64,000 nt of DNA from Rhodococcoides fascians A25f. GTDB lineage: Bacteria > Actinomycetota > Actinomycetes > Mycobacteriales > Mycobacteriaceae. The notes beneath the pieces were generated by a model, which was given only the letters and a program-made list of their open reading frames with translations, was not told where the DNA came from and searched no databases. Every line of letters starts with the position of its first letter. Positions within the stretch are counted from its first letter, which is position 1. Below, piece by piece: positions 31,675 to 41,324 of this stretch. The stretch spans positions 3,565,501 through 3,629,500 of the forward strand of contig NZ_CP049744.1 of assembly GCF_000760935.2 (NCBI RefSeq). The letters run 5' to 3'. The position numbers and the translations under genes are program-made.

Positions 31675-32355
31675 CTAGTCGCTGTTGATGCGGAATCCGA
31701 CGCCGCGCACCGTCGCGATCCGACGCTCGGCAACGGGTCCCTCGTCGCCGATCTTGCGACGCAGCCAGGACATGTGCATGTCGAGAGTCTTCGATCCGCG
31801 CAGCTCGGCATCGCCCCAGACCTCGCGCAGAATCACATCACGGGAGACCACTTGGCCCGCGTGATCGAGCAAGACCTTCAGCAGCTCGTACTCCTTGTTC
31901 GCCAACGAGATCTCGGTGCCACCGACGAGGACGCGACGGGCCGCTGGTTCGAGACGAATGGCTCCGACCTCGATCGGCGAGTCCTCCCCCGCCCCGCGGC
32001 GGCGGAGCAGGGCGCGGACACGGGCCATGAGCTCGGCGAGCCGGAAGGGCTTGCCGACGTAGTCGTCTGCGCCGGCATCGAGGCCGACAACAAAATCGAC
32101 CTCGTCGGTTCGCGCAGTCAGCATGAGGACGGCCAGCTCGGATCGGTTGGCCCGCACCTGCCGGCACACCTCGAGTCCGTCCATACCCGGCAGCCCCAGG
32201 TCGAGGATCAGCAGATCGAATTTTCCATCCAAGGCGCGTTGGAGGGTGGCAGGGCCGGTCTGTTCGACGGTCACCGTGTACCCCTCACGCCCGAGAGCGC
32301 GGGACAGGGGCGCAGCGATAGCTTCGTCGTCTTCGGCAAGCAGCACGTCGGTCAC
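31675..32355 (-). CDS. OmpR-family response regulator
   Basis: Transcription factor partner of the adjacent kinase. The 226-residue protein has a receiver domain (LLAEDDEAIAAPLSRALG, phospho-acceptor Asp52 in LILDLGLPGMDG, KPFRLAEL) and a winged-helix output domain (MSWLRRKIGDEG...TVRGVGFRINS). GTG at 32355 is chosen over GTG at 32364 because TAGGGT lies seven bases upstream and the first conserved residues follow; this suggests leaderless expression. The pair is not part of the conserved block as I remember it. Confidence 0.9.
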   Translation of the reverse strand: MTDVLLAEDDEAIAAPLSRALGREGYTVTVEQTGPATLQRALDGKFDLLILDLGLPGMDGLEVCRQVRANRSELAVLMLTARTDEVDFVVGLDAGADDYVGKPFRLAELMARVRALLRRRGAGEDSPIEVGAIRLEPAARRVLVGGTEISLANKEYELLKVLLDHAGQVVSRDVILREVWGDAELRGSKTLDMHMSWLRRKIGDEGPVAERRIATVRGVGFRINSD

Positions 32356-32362
32356 ATCGGTC

Positions 32363-32368
32363 ACCCTA
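32363..32368 (-). promoter_or_regulatory. -10 box of the response-regulator operon
   Basis: TAGGGT on the minus strand, seven bases before GTG at 32355. It also overlaps the alternative GTG at 32364, which favours the downstream start. Confidence 0.5.
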
Positions 32369-32394
32369 CGGTTCGAAAGTGAGAACAGCCTGTG

Positions 32395-32994
32395 TTACCT
32401 GCGTTTTCCAGCGCGCCATCCGGGCTTGGACTCGACGGGCGAATCGTCGGCCATCGGCTCGAATGCAGCCTCTCGGCCGTGCACGGACTCGCGGCGGTAT
32501 TCCATCGAGTCGAATACCTGCTGGTAGAGCAGGGAATGGACACGCTGGACGTGCGGAATGTCGTCGAACTCGAGTGGATCGTCCGACGCCGAGGCGATGA
32601 TCAGTGTTCCGGTGCCCAGCATCCGATCGAGCAGGCCGTGGCGAAACTGCACGTTGCTGATTCGACTCATCGGAATATCGATGCCGGAGTGGGTCAGCAC
32701 GCCCTGGCGAATCAACACACGCCGGTCGGTGACGATGAAGTGCGTGCACTTCCAACTGATCAGCGGAACCAGACAACGCCACCCCACGATCGCAGCCCAC
32801 ACCACCGCCGCAGCGATCATGGCGACGTGTGAGGCGGTCGACTGCAGTCGCGCACTCGCGACGCCGAGGGCTACACCGGCGACGCCGGTGACGAGCACGA
32901 ACGTGACCGACGGAAGTATCAGCATCTTCCAATGCGGGTGATGATGGAGCAGTAGCTCCTCCTCGTCGGCCAACGCGTCTTGTGGATACCCCAC
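32395..32994 (-). CDS. PH-domain (DUF304/bPH2) membrane protein
   Basis: Small membrane protein with a bacterial PH-like domain, Rv3278c equivalent, function unknown. The 199-residue product has two close membrane helices (about 28-72), then the PH-like beta domain with VTDRRVLIRQGVLTHSGIDI and SDDPLEFDDIPH. GTG at 32994 is preferred: AGGAG lies five bases upstream, whereas GTG at 33000 would abut it. The N-terminus then reads VGYPQDALADEEELLLHHHP. It lies between birA and the two-component system on the same strand. Confidence 0.85.
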   Translation of the reverse strand: MGYPQDALADEEELLLHHHPHWKMLILPSVTFVLVTGVAGVALGVASARLQSTASHVAMIAAAVVWAAIVGWRCLVPLISWKCTHFIVTDRRVLIRQGVLTHSGIDIPMSRISNVQFRHGLLDRMLGTGTLIIASASDDPLEFDDIPHVQRVHSLLYQQVFDSMEYRRESVHGREAAFEPMADDSPVESKPGWRAGKRR

Positions 32995-33071
32995 GTGCAC
33001 TCCTGACTACTCGCTACGGCACCCATGAAAAAGCGGGCGCTCCGCATGCTCCGCTCCTGCGTGAGATGGTC

Positions 33072-33899
33072 TCACGAGACGGGCCGGAGATGAGTGACGT
33101 CACCGGCCGCGACCGCCAGCCGACCGGAATCGGGGTGCTCCATCTCGATCACCATTCTGCCGTGCTCGTCGACGTCGACGGCAGTGCCGAACTTCTCCTC
33201 GCCGCCGGGAAGGTCGACGCGAACGCGTTGCCCGATCGTTCCGCACCGATCCCGGTACCGGTGCGCGAGCGCGTCGGTACTCCAGTTCGAGTCACGCCAC
33301 GAGTCCACCTCTGCGGCCACCCCCCGCAGAATCGAGCGCACCAACGTGTCGCGATCGAGAACCGCTGCCTTCTCGAGAGCGAGCGACGTGGCCGTCGGCA
33401 CCGGCAACTCGTCCGCGGTCATCGACACGTTGACCCCCAGCCCGATGACCACCGTCGGGGACGGTCCGTGCGCAGCAACCTCAGCAAGGATGCCCGAGAC
33501 CTTCTTGCCCCGGATGAGGACGTCGTTGGGCCACTTCAGTCGCGCATCGACTTCGCCGACGGTCCGTAACGCGTCGACCAGAGCGATTCCCGTCATCAAC
33601 GGCAGCCATCCGAGTACCGCTGGATCGATCCCAGGGAACTTCAGCAGCATCGACAAGAGGATCTGCGACCGGGGCGCGCCGGAAAACGATCTCGAGTGCC
33701 GACCGCGACCGTTGTCCTGATGCTCGGCGATCAGCGCGGTCCGGTCGGCATAGTTCACTGCCCCTGCCACCAGATCGGCATTGGTCGAACCGGTTTCGGC
33801 AACCACGTCCAGACGGGACCACGACGCCTGCGGTCCGTCCACCAATGCCCGCCGAAGTGCGCGGACGTCGAGCGGTGGGCGATCGAGGTTTGACCACAT
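33072..33899 (-). CDS. birA: Biotin-[acetyl-CoA-carboxylase] ligase BirA
   Basis: Activates biotin and attaches it to biotin-carboxyl-carrier domains such as that of AccA3 in this window. The 275-residue protein has the [10 protein letters not shown] motif, the biotinyl-AMP loop [21 protein letters not shown] (catalytic Lys) and VIGLGVNVS, without an N-terminal DNA-binding domain, so it is a monofunctional ligase. ATG at 33899 follows TATGCT by seven bases; a longer reading upstream is not conserved. It is divergent from accD5, and both appear to start leaderless. Confidence 0.94.
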   Translation of the reverse strand: MWSNLDRPPLDVRALRRALVDGPQASWSRLDVVAETGSTNADLVAGAVNYADRTALIAEHQDNGRGRHSRSFSGAPRSQILLSMLLKFPGIDPAVLGWLPLMTGIALVDALRTVGEVDARLKWPNDVLIRGKKVSGILAEVAAHGPSPTVVIGLGVNVSMTADELPVPTATSLALEKAAVLDRDTLVRSILRGVAAEVDSWRDSNWSTDALAHRYRDRCGTIGQRVRVDLPGGEEKFGTAVDVDEHGRMVIEMEHPDSGRLAVAAGDVTHLRPVS

Positions 33900-33906
33900 G
33901 AGCACC

Positions 33907-33912
33907 AGCATA
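33907..33912 (-). promoter_or_regulatory. -10 box of leaderless birA transcript
   Basis: TATGCT on the minus strand, seven bases before the birA ATG at 33899, with no Shine-Dalgarno. Confidence 0.55.
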
Positions 33913-33979
33913 TGGGCTCGGCAACGACGTACGCCCTCCGCGAACCACCCTCGGTCGGGTCGCAGATCACACTCGCAGT

Positions 33980-33985
33980 TAAAGT
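33980..33985 (+). promoter_or_regulatory. -10 box of leaderless accD5 transcript
   Basis: TAAAGT eight bases before the accD5 ATG at 33994, with no Shine-Dalgarno. With the birA box it forms a divergent promoter of under 100 bases. Confidence 0.6.
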
Positions 33986-33993
33986 GTTGCCCC

Positions 33994-35634
33994 ATGACCA
34001 GCGTCCAGGATTCCACTGCACCCGGGTCGGCCGAAACACCCGATATCCATACCACTGCGGGTAAATTGGCCGATCTTCGTAAACGTCTCGCGGGTGCGGA
34101 GCATCCCTCGGGTGAGGCGGCGGTGGAGCGGGTCCACGCGAAGGGCAAGTTGACCGCACGCGAGCGGATCACGGCATTGCTCGACGAGGGCTCGTTCGTC
34201 GAGCTCGACGCGTTGGCGCGGCACCGGTCCCAGAATTTCGGGTTGGGTGACAACCGGCCCCTCGGTGACGGTGTCGTCACCGGCTACGGCACCGTCGACG
34301 GCCGTGATGTGTGCGTGTTCTCCCAGGACGCGACCGTCTTCGGTGGCTCGTTGGGGGAAATCTACGGCGAGAAGATCGTCAAGGTCATGGACCTGGCGGT
34401 CAAGACCGGACGGCCGTTGGTGGGGATCAACGAAGGTGCCGGTGCCCGCATCCAGGAAGGTGTCGTCTCCCTCGGGTTGTACGGGGAGATCTTTCACCGC
34501 AACGTCCGCGCGTCGGGGGTGATCCCGCAGATCTCGCTGATCATGGGCCCCGCCGCCGGTGGGCACGTCTACTCCCCGGCGTTGACCGATTTCGTGGTCA
34601 TGGTCGACGGCACCAGTCAGATGTTCGTCACCGGCCCCGATGTCATCAAAACCGTCACCGGTGAGAACGTGACGATGGAAGAGCTCGGTGGCGCGAAGAC
34701 ACACATGGAGAAATCCGGGGTCGCGCACTACGTCGCCTCCGGTGAGCACGACGCATTGGATTACGTGCGTGATCTGCTGTCGTACCTCCCGTCCAACAAT
34801 CGCGCCGACGCCCCGCGGACGGTCCCGTCGGATCCGATCACCGGGGCGATCGAGGACTCGCTGACAGCCGAGGATCTCGAGCTCGACACTCTGATCCCGG
34901 ATTCACCGAACACCCCCTACGACATGCACGAGGTGATCACCCGGATCCTCGACGACGACGAGTTCCTCGAAGTGCAGGAGGGGCGGGCCCGCAACATCAT
35001 CGTCGGGTTCGGGCGCATCGACGGCCGCAGTGTGGGGATCGTGGCCAATCAGCCGACGCAGTTCGCGGGAACGCTCGATATCGATGCCTCGGAGAAGGCG
35101 GCGCGGTTCGTGCGCACCTGTGATTGTTTCAACGTTCCGATCATCACGTTGGTCGATGTGCCGGGGTTCCTGCCCGGGACGGGTCAGGAGTACAACGGCA
35201 TCATTCGGCGGGGCGCGAAATTGTTGTATGCCTACGGGGAGGCGACGGTCGGGAAGATCACCGTCATCACCCGCAAGGCGTACGGCGGGGCGTACGACGT
35301 GATGGGGTCCAAGCACATGGGTGCCGACGTCAATTTGGCGTGGCCGACGGCGCAGATCGCGGTGATGGGGGCCTCGGGTGCGGTCGGGTTCGTGTATCGC
35401 AAGCAGTTGTTGGAGGCGGCGAAGAACGGTGAGGACGTCGATGCGTTGCGGCTGACGTTGCAGCAGGAATACGAGGACACTCTGGTCAACCCGTACGTCG
35501 CTGCCGAACGCGGGTACCTCGATGCCGTCATCCCCCCGAGTCACACCCGCGGCCAGATCGTGACCGCGCTGCGTCTGCTCGAACGCAAACAAGTCACCCT
35601 CCCACCGAAGAAGCACGGAAACATCCCACTATGA
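33994..35634 (+). CDS. accD5: Acyl-CoA carboxylase beta subunit AccD5 (propionyl/acetyl-CoA carboxylase)
   Basis: Carboxyltransferase subunit that moves carboxyl from biotin on AccA3 to acyl-CoA, mainly propionyl-CoA, giving methylmalonyl-CoA for methyl-branched lipids. The 546-residue protein has both carboxyltransferase lobes: [12 protein letters not shown] start, [35 protein letters not shown] in the N-lobe and [18 protein letters not shown] and [17 protein letters not shown] in the C-lobe. ATG at 33994 follows the TAAAGT box. The stop overlaps accE5 by 4 bases (ATGA), forming accD5-accE5-maf. Confidence 0.96.
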   Translation: MTSVQDSTAPGSAETPDIHTTAGKLADLRKRLAGAEHPSGEAAVERVHAKGKLTARERITALLDEGSFVELDALARHRSQNFGLGDNRPLGDGVVTGYGTVDGRDVCVFSQDATVFGGSLGEIYGEKIVKVMDLAVKTGRPLVGINEGAGARIQEGVVSLGLYGEIFHRNVRASGVIPQISLIMGPAAGGHVYSPALTDFVVMVDGTSQMFVTGPDVIKTVTGENVTMEELGGAKTHMEKSGVAHYVASGEHDALDYVRDLLSYLPSNNRADAPRTVPSDPITGAIEDSLTAEDLELDTLIPDSPNTPYDMHEVITRILDDDEFLEVQEGRARNIIVGFGRIDGRSVGIVANQPTQFAGTLDIDASEKAARFVRTCDCFNVPIITLVDVPGFLPGTGQEYNGIIRRGAKLLYAYGEATVGKITVITRKAYGGAYDVMGSKHMGADVNLAWPTAQIAVMGASGAVGFVYRKQLLEAAKNGEDVDALRLTLQQEYEDTLVNPYVAAERGYLDAVIPPSHTRGQIVTALRLLERKQVTLPPKKHGNIPL

Positions 35635-35924
35635 ACGCGAATCATGACGCAGCGAGCGAAGCGAATCATGACGCGGCGAGCGGCGAGGTCGTAGTGGAGG
35701 AGGATGCCTCCGCCACGTCTCCGGAAGTTCGCGTGGTGAAGGGCAATCCGAGCGACGAGGAACTCGCCGCGCTGGTGGCAGTTCTGAAAGCTGCTCAGGG
35801 TGGACCTGCATCGGTGGGCAGCTCCGTGCCTGCGGAGCTGTGGGGTTCGCCGGAGCTGTTGCATCGCCGCTTCGCGGCACAGTCGGCGTACTCGTACGCC
35901 GCGTCGGGCCGTCACCAACGGTGA
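35631..35924 (+). CDS. accE5: Acyl-CoA carboxylase epsilon subunit AccE5
   Basis: Small subunit that stabilises the AccA3-AccD5 carboxylase in mycolata. The 97-residue product has the conserved C-terminal part [19 protein letters not shown]...WGSPELLHR, with an acidic N-terminus. Residues 3-18 contain two near-copies of NHDAAS(E/G), encoded by a 24-bp direct repeat (annotated separately). Start overlaps accD5 (ATGA) and its stop overlaps maf (GTGA). Confidence 0.9.
   Translation: MNANHDAASEANHDAASGEVVVEEDASATSPEVRVVKGNPSDEELAALVAVLKAAQGGPASVGSSVPAELWGSPELLHRRFAAQSAYSYAASGRHQR
35637..35684. repeat. 24-bp tandem duplication in accE5
   Basis: Two adjacent 24-base units, 35637-35660 and 35661-35684, agree at 21 of 24 positions. 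Each encodes NHDAAS-type residues in the accE5 N-terminus. The repeat preserves frame and lies in the poorly conserved leader of the protein, so it may be a recent slippage product. Confidence 0.8.
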
Positions 35925-36589
35925 CGGTGCCGCCCGAGGAGAACGTGCCGGGCCCGGTCCGGTTGGTTCTGGCGTCCGCCTCACCGGCCCGTTTGTCGGT
36001 GCTGCGCGGAGCCGGCGTCGAACCGATCGTCCAGGTATCGGGTGTGGACGAGGATGCGCTCGCCGAGGCCCTCGGGCCCTCTGCGTCTCCGGAGACAGTG
36101 GTGACCGAGTTGGCCAGAGCCAAGGCGGCAGCCGTAGCCGAGACACTCACGGACTCGACAGACGATCTGGTGATCGTGGGCTGCGATTCGATGCTGTCGA
36201 TCGGCGGCGAGCTACACGGTAAGCCGCATTCGGTGGAGGTGGCGCGGGAACGATGGCAGTCGATGGCGGGAAACAGCGGCGAGCTGCTGACCGGCCATGC
36301 AGTGCTTCGAGTGACGGCCGGCGTCGTCGTGGCCCAGGCTGCGGCGCACAGTTCGACAGTCGTGCATTTCGCGACGCCGTCGTCGGTGGACCTCGAGGCC
36401 TACCTCGCCTCCGGTGAGCCGCTTCTGGTTGCCGGGGCCTTCACGCTGGACGGTCTCGGCGGTTGGTTCGTGGACCGCATCGAGGGCGACCCGTCCTCCG
36501 TGATCGGCATAGGCCTACCGCTGGTGCGAACCCTGTTGAACCGGGTGGGCACGTCCTTGGCCGAGCTCTGGGGTCGAGCCTCGTCCTAG
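35921..36589 (+). CDS. maf: Maf-family nucleotide pyrophosphatase
   Basis: House-cleaning nucleotide pyrophosphatase or septation-related protein of the Maf family. The 222-residue protein starts [29 protein letters not shown], has the SxSPxR substrate loop [28 protein letters not shown] and [17 protein letters not shown] at 35921 overlaps the accE5 stop (GTGA). It is convergent with the flavodoxin gene, twelve bases apart. Rv3282 equivalent. Confidence 0.93.
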   Translation: MTVPPEENVPGPVRLVLASASPARLSVLRGAGVEPIVQVSGVDEDALAEALGPSASPETVVTELARAKAAAVAETLTDSTDDLVIVGCDSMLSIGGELHGKPHSVEVARERWQSMAGNSGELLTGHAVLRVTAGVVVAQAAAHSSTVVHFATPSSVDLEAYLASGEPLLVAGAFTLDGLGGWFVDRIEGDPSSVIGIGLPLVRTLLNRVGTSLAELWGRASS

Positions 36590-36600
36590 CCGTGTCGGTA

Positions 36601-37044
36601 TCAGGGCAGCAGGTCGATCAGTTCGCGAGCCCACTCCTCGGCCATGGTCTTGGGCTTGATGTTGGACGAGCTGTCGTGCCGAGCGTGGCTGCCGATCTGC
36701 TTTCCACCGAGTTCGGTGAGCTTCTCGGCAATGATCTCGCCGCCGCGATTGAACGTGTCCTCGTAGACCCGGTCACCCAGTCCGAACACTGCGAACTGAA
36801 GCCCCGCGAGGTCGGGGGCATCTTCGACGAGTGCATCGAAGAAGGGCTCTGCACCGGTGGGGAGCTCGCCGTCGCCGTAGGTGGAGCAGATGATCACGTG
36901 GACGTCGTCCGTGTCGATGTCCGACACCTCGTACTCGAGCATGTCGCGTACCTCGGCGTCATGATCGCTCAGAACGTCCGCAATCTTGTCGGCGACCTCT
37001 TCGGCCGTACCGGTCTCGGACCCGAACAACACGACCACTGCCAT
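36601..37044 (-). CDS. Flavodoxin (FMN-binding, MioC-like)
   Basis: Small electron-transfer flavodoxin of 147 residues. It starts MAVVVLFGSETGTAEEVADK with the FMN phosphate-binding loop SETGTAEE, has CSTYGDGELP and VFGLGDRVYEDTF loops that contact the isoalloxazine. ATG at 37044 follows AAAGGGGAGC. It has its own promoter region and is not part of the maf operon. It precedes the acyltransferase genes, so it may donate electrons to a desaturase or hydroxylase not in this window; that is speculation. Confidence 0.9.
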   Translation of the reverse strand: MAVVVLFGSETGTAEEVADKIADVLSDHDAEVRDMLEYEVSDIDTDDVHVIICSTYGDGELPTGAEPFFDALVEDAPDLAGLQFAVFGLGDRVYEDTFNRGGEIIAEKLTELGGKQIGSHARHDSSSNIKPKTMAEEWARELIDLLP

Positions 37045-37158
37045 GGATCGCTCCCCTTTCTCACACCTGCTCGAACACTCGAACAGTCGGCAAGCATAGC
37101 GGCATCGGGGATCCGGTCGAAAATCCGTGTGCCCCCACATTTGTGAAGTGTCTCGAGG

Positions 37159-38526
37159 TCACCAGAATTCGGGCGTCAGACCCCAACTGCCGTATTCCGC
37201 CTCGACGAGCCCACGCAGGTGTTCCTTGCTGGGGAAACTGTCCGGATCGAGCCCGGTCACGCACAGAGTCGCGCGGTCGCCCGATTCGTTCCACCATGCG
37301 CTGACGCCGCCTCCGGTGCGCCGGAGCAGCGTCACATCCGTGTTCTGTGTGATCGACCTCATCGCCACCGCGGTGGCGTCGACACCCCCGATGGTGCGCA
37401 GCGCGACGCCTCTGCTGCCGAGATTCGAGCACAGACACAGCGGTGCCGATCCCGATGCGGCAAGTTTGGCCACGACCGCGTCGGGCAGCAGTTGCATCAG
37501 GGGCTTGAGCAGCTCGAAGGTCGTCGTGACAGTTCGGTCGGCCTGGGCCCGGAATGCCAGTTTGCTCGATGCGCGAATCGGCCCGAGATCGTCGCGGTAC
37601 GTCCCTCCCGCGTCGACGTGGATCGAGACGCCGGATGTGGCGTTGGCTCGCCTGTCTCCCGCCCTCCTGGTACTGACCGGGAGAGCGACGCGAACCCGCT
37701 GCTCAGTGGTGATTCGTCCACTGCGGGTCAAGATGCCTAGTACGACAGCAACCAGCAGACTGTTGGAGCTGCCACCCTTGCTCGCTGCGGCAGCAGACCA
37801 GTCCGCGGACATGCAGTCGACGACGACGGTGCTCGGCACCCACGCGCCCTCCGCAGGTGCCACCATGACGCGCGGGCGGTCCGTGGAGACGGAGTCGGTC
37901 GATACCGAGCCGGAGCCCGTCGTCCGTGCTCGCACCGCCTCGACCGCGGCACCGCCGAGAGCTCGTGCCGCACCCGAGAGCGCCGCACCGATCCGTCCGA
38001 CACCGTCTACGAAGTCGGCACCGGAGCGAGCCGACACGGAGTCGGAATCGTCGAGTCCGACTCGCTCGAAATCGTCGGGAACCGTGCGTCCGGCCAGCGC
38101 GGACGCGGCGGCAGAGGTCAGAGCACCTCCGTCGCCGACGACGTGGGAGCCCACCAACGACACGATCGTGCCGCCACCTTCGACCGCTGTGGCGGACAAC
38201 CGCCACGCCGGTCCCTCGATCGGGTCCAACCTCACGGCGGCCTCGTCCTCGATCCATCGGTCGACTCCCGCGCGGTCGATCGGTGCTGCGACGACGATGG
38301 GATCGGCGGGTCTGCGGGCCGCTGTCCAACTGTCACGTGCTCCGGGGACTCGTGCCCGCCGAACGGATCGATCGATAGGGCCCGCGGCGAGCAGGTGCCA
38401 CATCGCTTCGAGTGCGTCGACCGAGACCGGGCGGTCGAATCGCCAGACGATCTGATTGACCACGGGTACCCCGAGAACGCATTCCATGCGGAGGAAGAGG
38501 TCGTCGTCGTACGTCAGTCGTTCCAC
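37159..38526 (-). CDS. Condensation/WS-DGAT-like acyltransferase (SHxxxDGG type), copy 1
   Basis: Member of the CoA-dependent acyltransferase (condensation/PapA/wax-synthase) superfamily, 455 residues. The HHxxxDG active site reads SHVVGDGG (His128, Asp132, Gly133), with the first His replaced by Ser but the catalytic second His kept. The N-terminus (DDDLFLRMECVLGVPVVNQ) resembles that of wax-ester synthase/diacylglycerol acyltransferases. Its paralogue at 39951 has the same motif at the same residue numbers, and both end in -FW. Start GTG at 38526 is placed six bases after TAGGCT. It is divergent from the glycosyltransferase. Acceptor and donor are unknown. Confidence 0.85.
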   Translation of the reverse strand: MERLTYDDDLFLRMECVLGVPVVNQIVWRFDRPVSVDALEAMWHLLAAGPIDRSVRRARVPGARDSWTAARRPADPIVVAAPIDRAGVDRWIEDEAAVRLDPIEGPAWRLSATAVEGGGTIVSLVGSHVVGDGGALTSAAASALAGRTVPDDFERVGLDDSDSVSARSGADFVDGVGRIGAALSGAARALGGAAVEAVRARTTGSGSVSTDSVSTDRPRVMVAPAEGAWVPSTVVVDCMSADWSAAAASKGGSSNSLLVAVVLGILTRSGRITTEQRVRVALPVSTRRAGDRRANATSGVSIHVDAGGTYRDDLGPIRASSKLAFRAQADRTVTTTFELLKPLMQLLPDAVVAKLAASGSAPLCLCSNLGSRGVALRTIGGVDATAVAMRSITQNTDVTLLRRTGGGVSAWWNESGDRATLCVTGLDPDSFPSKEHLRGLVEAEYGSWGLTPEFW

Positions 38527-38532
38527 CACGAA

Positions 38533-38538
38533 AGCCTA
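38533..38538 (-). promoter_or_regulatory. -10 box for acyltransferase copy 1
   Basis: TAGGCT on the minus strand, six bases before GTG at 38526, supporting a leaderless start at the second of two adjacent GTG codons. Confidence 0.55.
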
Positions 38539-38667
38539 TCGCTGTGGGCGTACGCACGCAGGTGGGCCGCAATTGTGTTTCCCGCCATATGTTTTCCGTA
38601 TCCAATCGAGGCAGACGGTACTGATAGGTTGTCTTCGATCCGAAGTCGACGTGCTGCGAAGGACCGT

Positions 38668-39945
38668 ATGAAGTTCGTGATGCCCTTCAACGGGAGCCGC
38701 GGTGACGTGACACCCGGCGTGGCGCTCGGTGTGGAACTTGCGCATCGCGGGCACGATGTGGTGCTCGGCGCACCCCCCAATCTGCTGGACTTCGCGCGCT
38801 CGAACACGGCTGGGTCCGAACGTGTGCACGTGGTCTCGTTCGGCCCGGACACCCATCGACTGTTGGAGTCGGAGCTCGTTCGGGTGCGGATCAAGTCGGC
38901 GAACCCGCGGACCCGAATGACCGCACTGGCGGAGTTGGCCAATCACGGTTGGGACCAGATGACGGCCGAGCTCGCGCAGATGGCGGAGGGCAGCGACGCG
39001 ATCGTCACCGGCTCGCTGGGGCAGGAAATGGCGTTCAACATGGCAGAGGCGACCGGCAATGCCTTTGTGGCTCTGCATTATTGCCCGCTCCGACGAAACG
39101 GAGTGGTGCCGGTTGTTCCGGGGGTCACCCTGCCGTCCACGGTCAACCGATCGATGTGGGCTCTGGCCGAGGCGCTGCGGTGGAAGTCGATGAAGACTCG
39201 CGAGAACACCCAGAGAAGAAACCTGGGATTGGCAACCACCCGCGATTCGTTACCCAGACGATCCGAGCGGTACGGCGGCGTCGAGATTCAGGCCTACGAG
39301 TCGGCACTCTTTCCCGGACTGGCCGAGCAGTGGGGGCCGCTGCGTCCGTTCGTCGGATTTCTCGGGCTGAGCACCGGGCGGCAGGAGACCGATCCCGCAC
39401 TCGAGCGATGGCTGCAAGCGGGTCCCCCACCGGTGTACTTCGGATTCGGCAGCATGCCGGTTCCCGACCCCGCAGCGCTGTTGCGCATGATCGACAATGT
39501 GACGGGACAGCTGGGTCTCCGGGCCTTGATCTGTGCCGGCTGGAGCGATCTCACCGGTGCCGAATCGATTGCAGCTCAGGCGAATCCGAACATCATGATC
39601 GTCGAATCGGTCGATCACGCAAGCGTGTTTCCGCGGTGTCGTGCAGCCGTTCACCATGGTGGCGCAGGCACGACGGCCGCGAGCGCGCGCGCAGGCCTGC
39701 CGACGCTCGTGTGCTGGTTCAGCGCCGACCAGCCGTTCTGGGGAGCTGCGCTTCGCCGAATCGGGGCCGGGGCCAGTACGAAGTTCTCGATGTTGTCCGA
39801 ACCCGTTCTGCTACAAGGAATTACCGACATCACCACCGATGCGGCCAGAAGTGCGGCACGGGAGCTCGCAGATACCGTGGCACCGACCGAAACAGCCGTG
39901 GCGGCCGCGGCGGACATCGCCGAGGCCACCGCGCGCAATCGCTGA
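38668..39945 (+). CDS. GT1-family glycosyltransferase (UGT/MGT-like)
   Basis: Predicted to transfer a sugar from a nucleotide sugar to a lipid or small acceptor. The 425-residue protein has the N-lobe start MKFVMPFNGSRGDVTPGVALG and the C-lobe donor-binding region VHHGGAGTTAASARAGLP at about 328-345, typical of GT1 enzymes, such as the glycopeptidolipid and sterol-type transferases. ATG at 38668 has a GAAGGA box seven bases upstream; longer readings are not conserved. It is bracketed by two paralogous acyltransferases on the opposite strand. Confidence 0.88.
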   Translation: MKFVMPFNGSRGDVTPGVALGVELAHRGHDVVLGAPPNLLDFARSNTAGSERVHVVSFGPDTHRLLESELVRVRIKSANPRTRMTALAELANHGWDQMTAELAQMAEGSDAIVTGSLGQEMAFNMAEATGNAFVALHYCPLRRNGVVPVVPGVTLPSTVNRSMWALAEALRWKSMKTRENTQRRNLGLATTRDSLPRRSERYGGVEIQAYESALFPGLAEQWGPLRPFVGFLGLSTGRQETDPALERWLQAGPPPVYFGFGSMPVPDPAALLRMIDNVTGQLGLRALICAGWSDLTGAESIAAQANPNIMIVESVDHASVFPRCRAAVHHGGAGTTAASARAGLPTLVCWFSADQPFWGAALRRIGAGASTKFSMLSEPVLLQGITDITTDAARSAARELADTVAPTETAVAAAADIAEATARNR

Positions 39946-39950
39946 CGCAC

Positions 39951-41312
39951 TCACCAGAAGTGCGCGGACAATCCCCATCGAGTCAACGCGGCGGCCACGT
40001 GGTCGGTCAGCGCTCGGTCATCGGGGAATCGATCGGGGTCCATGGCGTGAACGGTCAGGGTGACGGCGGCGTCGGTCTCGCACACCCAGGCCGTGAGTCC
40101 ACCGTCCAGCGATCGAGCGAACTCCGCGTCGGCACCGAAGAAAGTCGCTCTGCCGGACACCGCACGAGCACGAACACCTGCCACCGTGCTGAAGTCGTCG
40201 GGCAACACACCCAGGTTGGACGCCAAGCCTTCGGCACCGTCCCGAGGCTGCGGAACGCGCGCAACCACGGCGTCGGGGAGCATCTGAACGAGAGCCTGCG
40301 AGATGCCGGCAGGAGCGTGACCGGCCGCCTGCTTCGCGGCGAACGCGGTGAACGCCGCTTTGCTGATCGACCGGATGCGCGATAGGTCGAGAGCGGTGGC
40401 GTCGGTGACAGGGACCTCGATCTTGACGATCTTGGTTGCGTTGGAACGGATATCGTCGGCGGCGCGATCGCTGACGGGCAACGACCACTGCACGGTGTCG
40501 CCGACCGAGGCGCGTCCGGCGTTCCCGGACGCGGCCGTCAGAACCGCGATGAACAGCGAGTTCGACGTGCCGCCCCATCTTTTTGACACCGCATTCCACG
40601 TCGCGGCGTCCACCTCGGCAACCACGTGAGGCGATGTCCACACCGAGTCCGTGGCGGGCTCGGTCGCAACCTCGGCGCGCCTCGGGCTCACCCGGGGGGT
40701 TGCGGGCACCGGAACGGATCGGGTGGGGATCGGTAGGGCCGATACCGCGGAGTTCAGCAGCCAGCCTGCGGCGGACCGAAGTTGCTCCACCGCGTCCTGC
40801 ACGTCCGCGCCGATCGCTGCCAGTCCGCGCTCGGGTGGAGCCAGCTGCAGGTGCTCGGCCCGGACGTTCGCGGAACGGGAATTCGCAGACCGGAACGCGG
40901 CGACCAATGCACCGCCGTCGGCGACCATGTGCGAAGCAGTCAACGACAGAACCGTCCCACCCTTCGCAAGCGGGGCAGCCGCCAGCCGCCAGCCGAGGCC
41001 TGTCTCGGGGTCGATATCCGAACCGAGGCGGCCGTCTGCCCAAGCCAGCACCTCCGTCGACTCGATGGACTCGGGATGAAAATCGAGTGCGTGAGAAACA
41101 GAGGAGTTCACCCAACGTTCACGAGCAGTCGGCACGGAAGGCGCACACACGCGACGCGCAAGCAAACCGTCGGACAGGTTGTCGCGTAGTTTTTCCAGGT
41201 CTTCCCGCCGGACCGATTCGTCGAACCACCAAAGAAACTGGTTATAGACGGGATATCCGATGCCGTGGTGCATTCGCAAGAATAGGTGATCGGCAAATCC
41301 AATTCGAGTCAC
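39951..41312 (-). CDS. Condensation/WS-DGAT-like acyltransferase (SHxxxDGG type), copy 2
   Basis: Paralogue of the gene at 37159, 453 residues. The active site reads SHMVADGG (His128, Asp132, Gly133). The N-terminus reads GFADHLFLRMHHGIGYPVYNQ, and RLAAAPLAKGGTVLSLTASH precedes the active site. The C-terminus ends GLSAHFW. GTG at 41312 is six bases after TAGGTT, indicating a leaderless transcript. The gene is convergent with the glycosyltransferase and divergent from the PapA-like operon across a 541-base region. Substrate unknown. Confidence 0.85.
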   Translation of the reverse strand: MTRIGFADHLFLRMHHGIGYPVYNQFLWWFDESVRREDLEKLRDNLSDGLLARRVCAPSVPTARERWVNSSVSHALDFHPESIESTEVLAWADGRLGSDIDPETGLGWRLAAAPLAKGGTVLSLTASHMVADGGALVAAFRSANSRSANVRAEHLQLAPPERGLAAIGADVQDAVEQLRSAAGWLLNSAVSALPIPTRSVPVPATPRVSPRRAEVATEPATDSVWTSPHVVAEVDAATWNAVSKRWGGTSNSLFIAVLTAASGNAGRASVGDTVQWSLPVSDRAADDIRSNATKIVKIEVPVTDATALDLSRIRSISKAAFTAFAAKQAAGHAPAGISQALVQMLPDAVVARVPQPRDGAEGLASNLGVLPDDFSTVAGVRARAVSGRATFFGADAEFARSLDGGLTAWVCETDAAVTLTVHAMDPDRFPDDRALTDHVAAALTRWGLSAHFW

Positions 41313-41318
41313 GCGCCG

Positions 41319-41324
41319 AACCTA
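41319..41324 (-). promoter_or_regulatory. -10 box of leaderless acyltransferase copy 2
   Basis: TAGGTT on the minus strand, six bases before the GTG at 41312. Confidence 0.55.
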
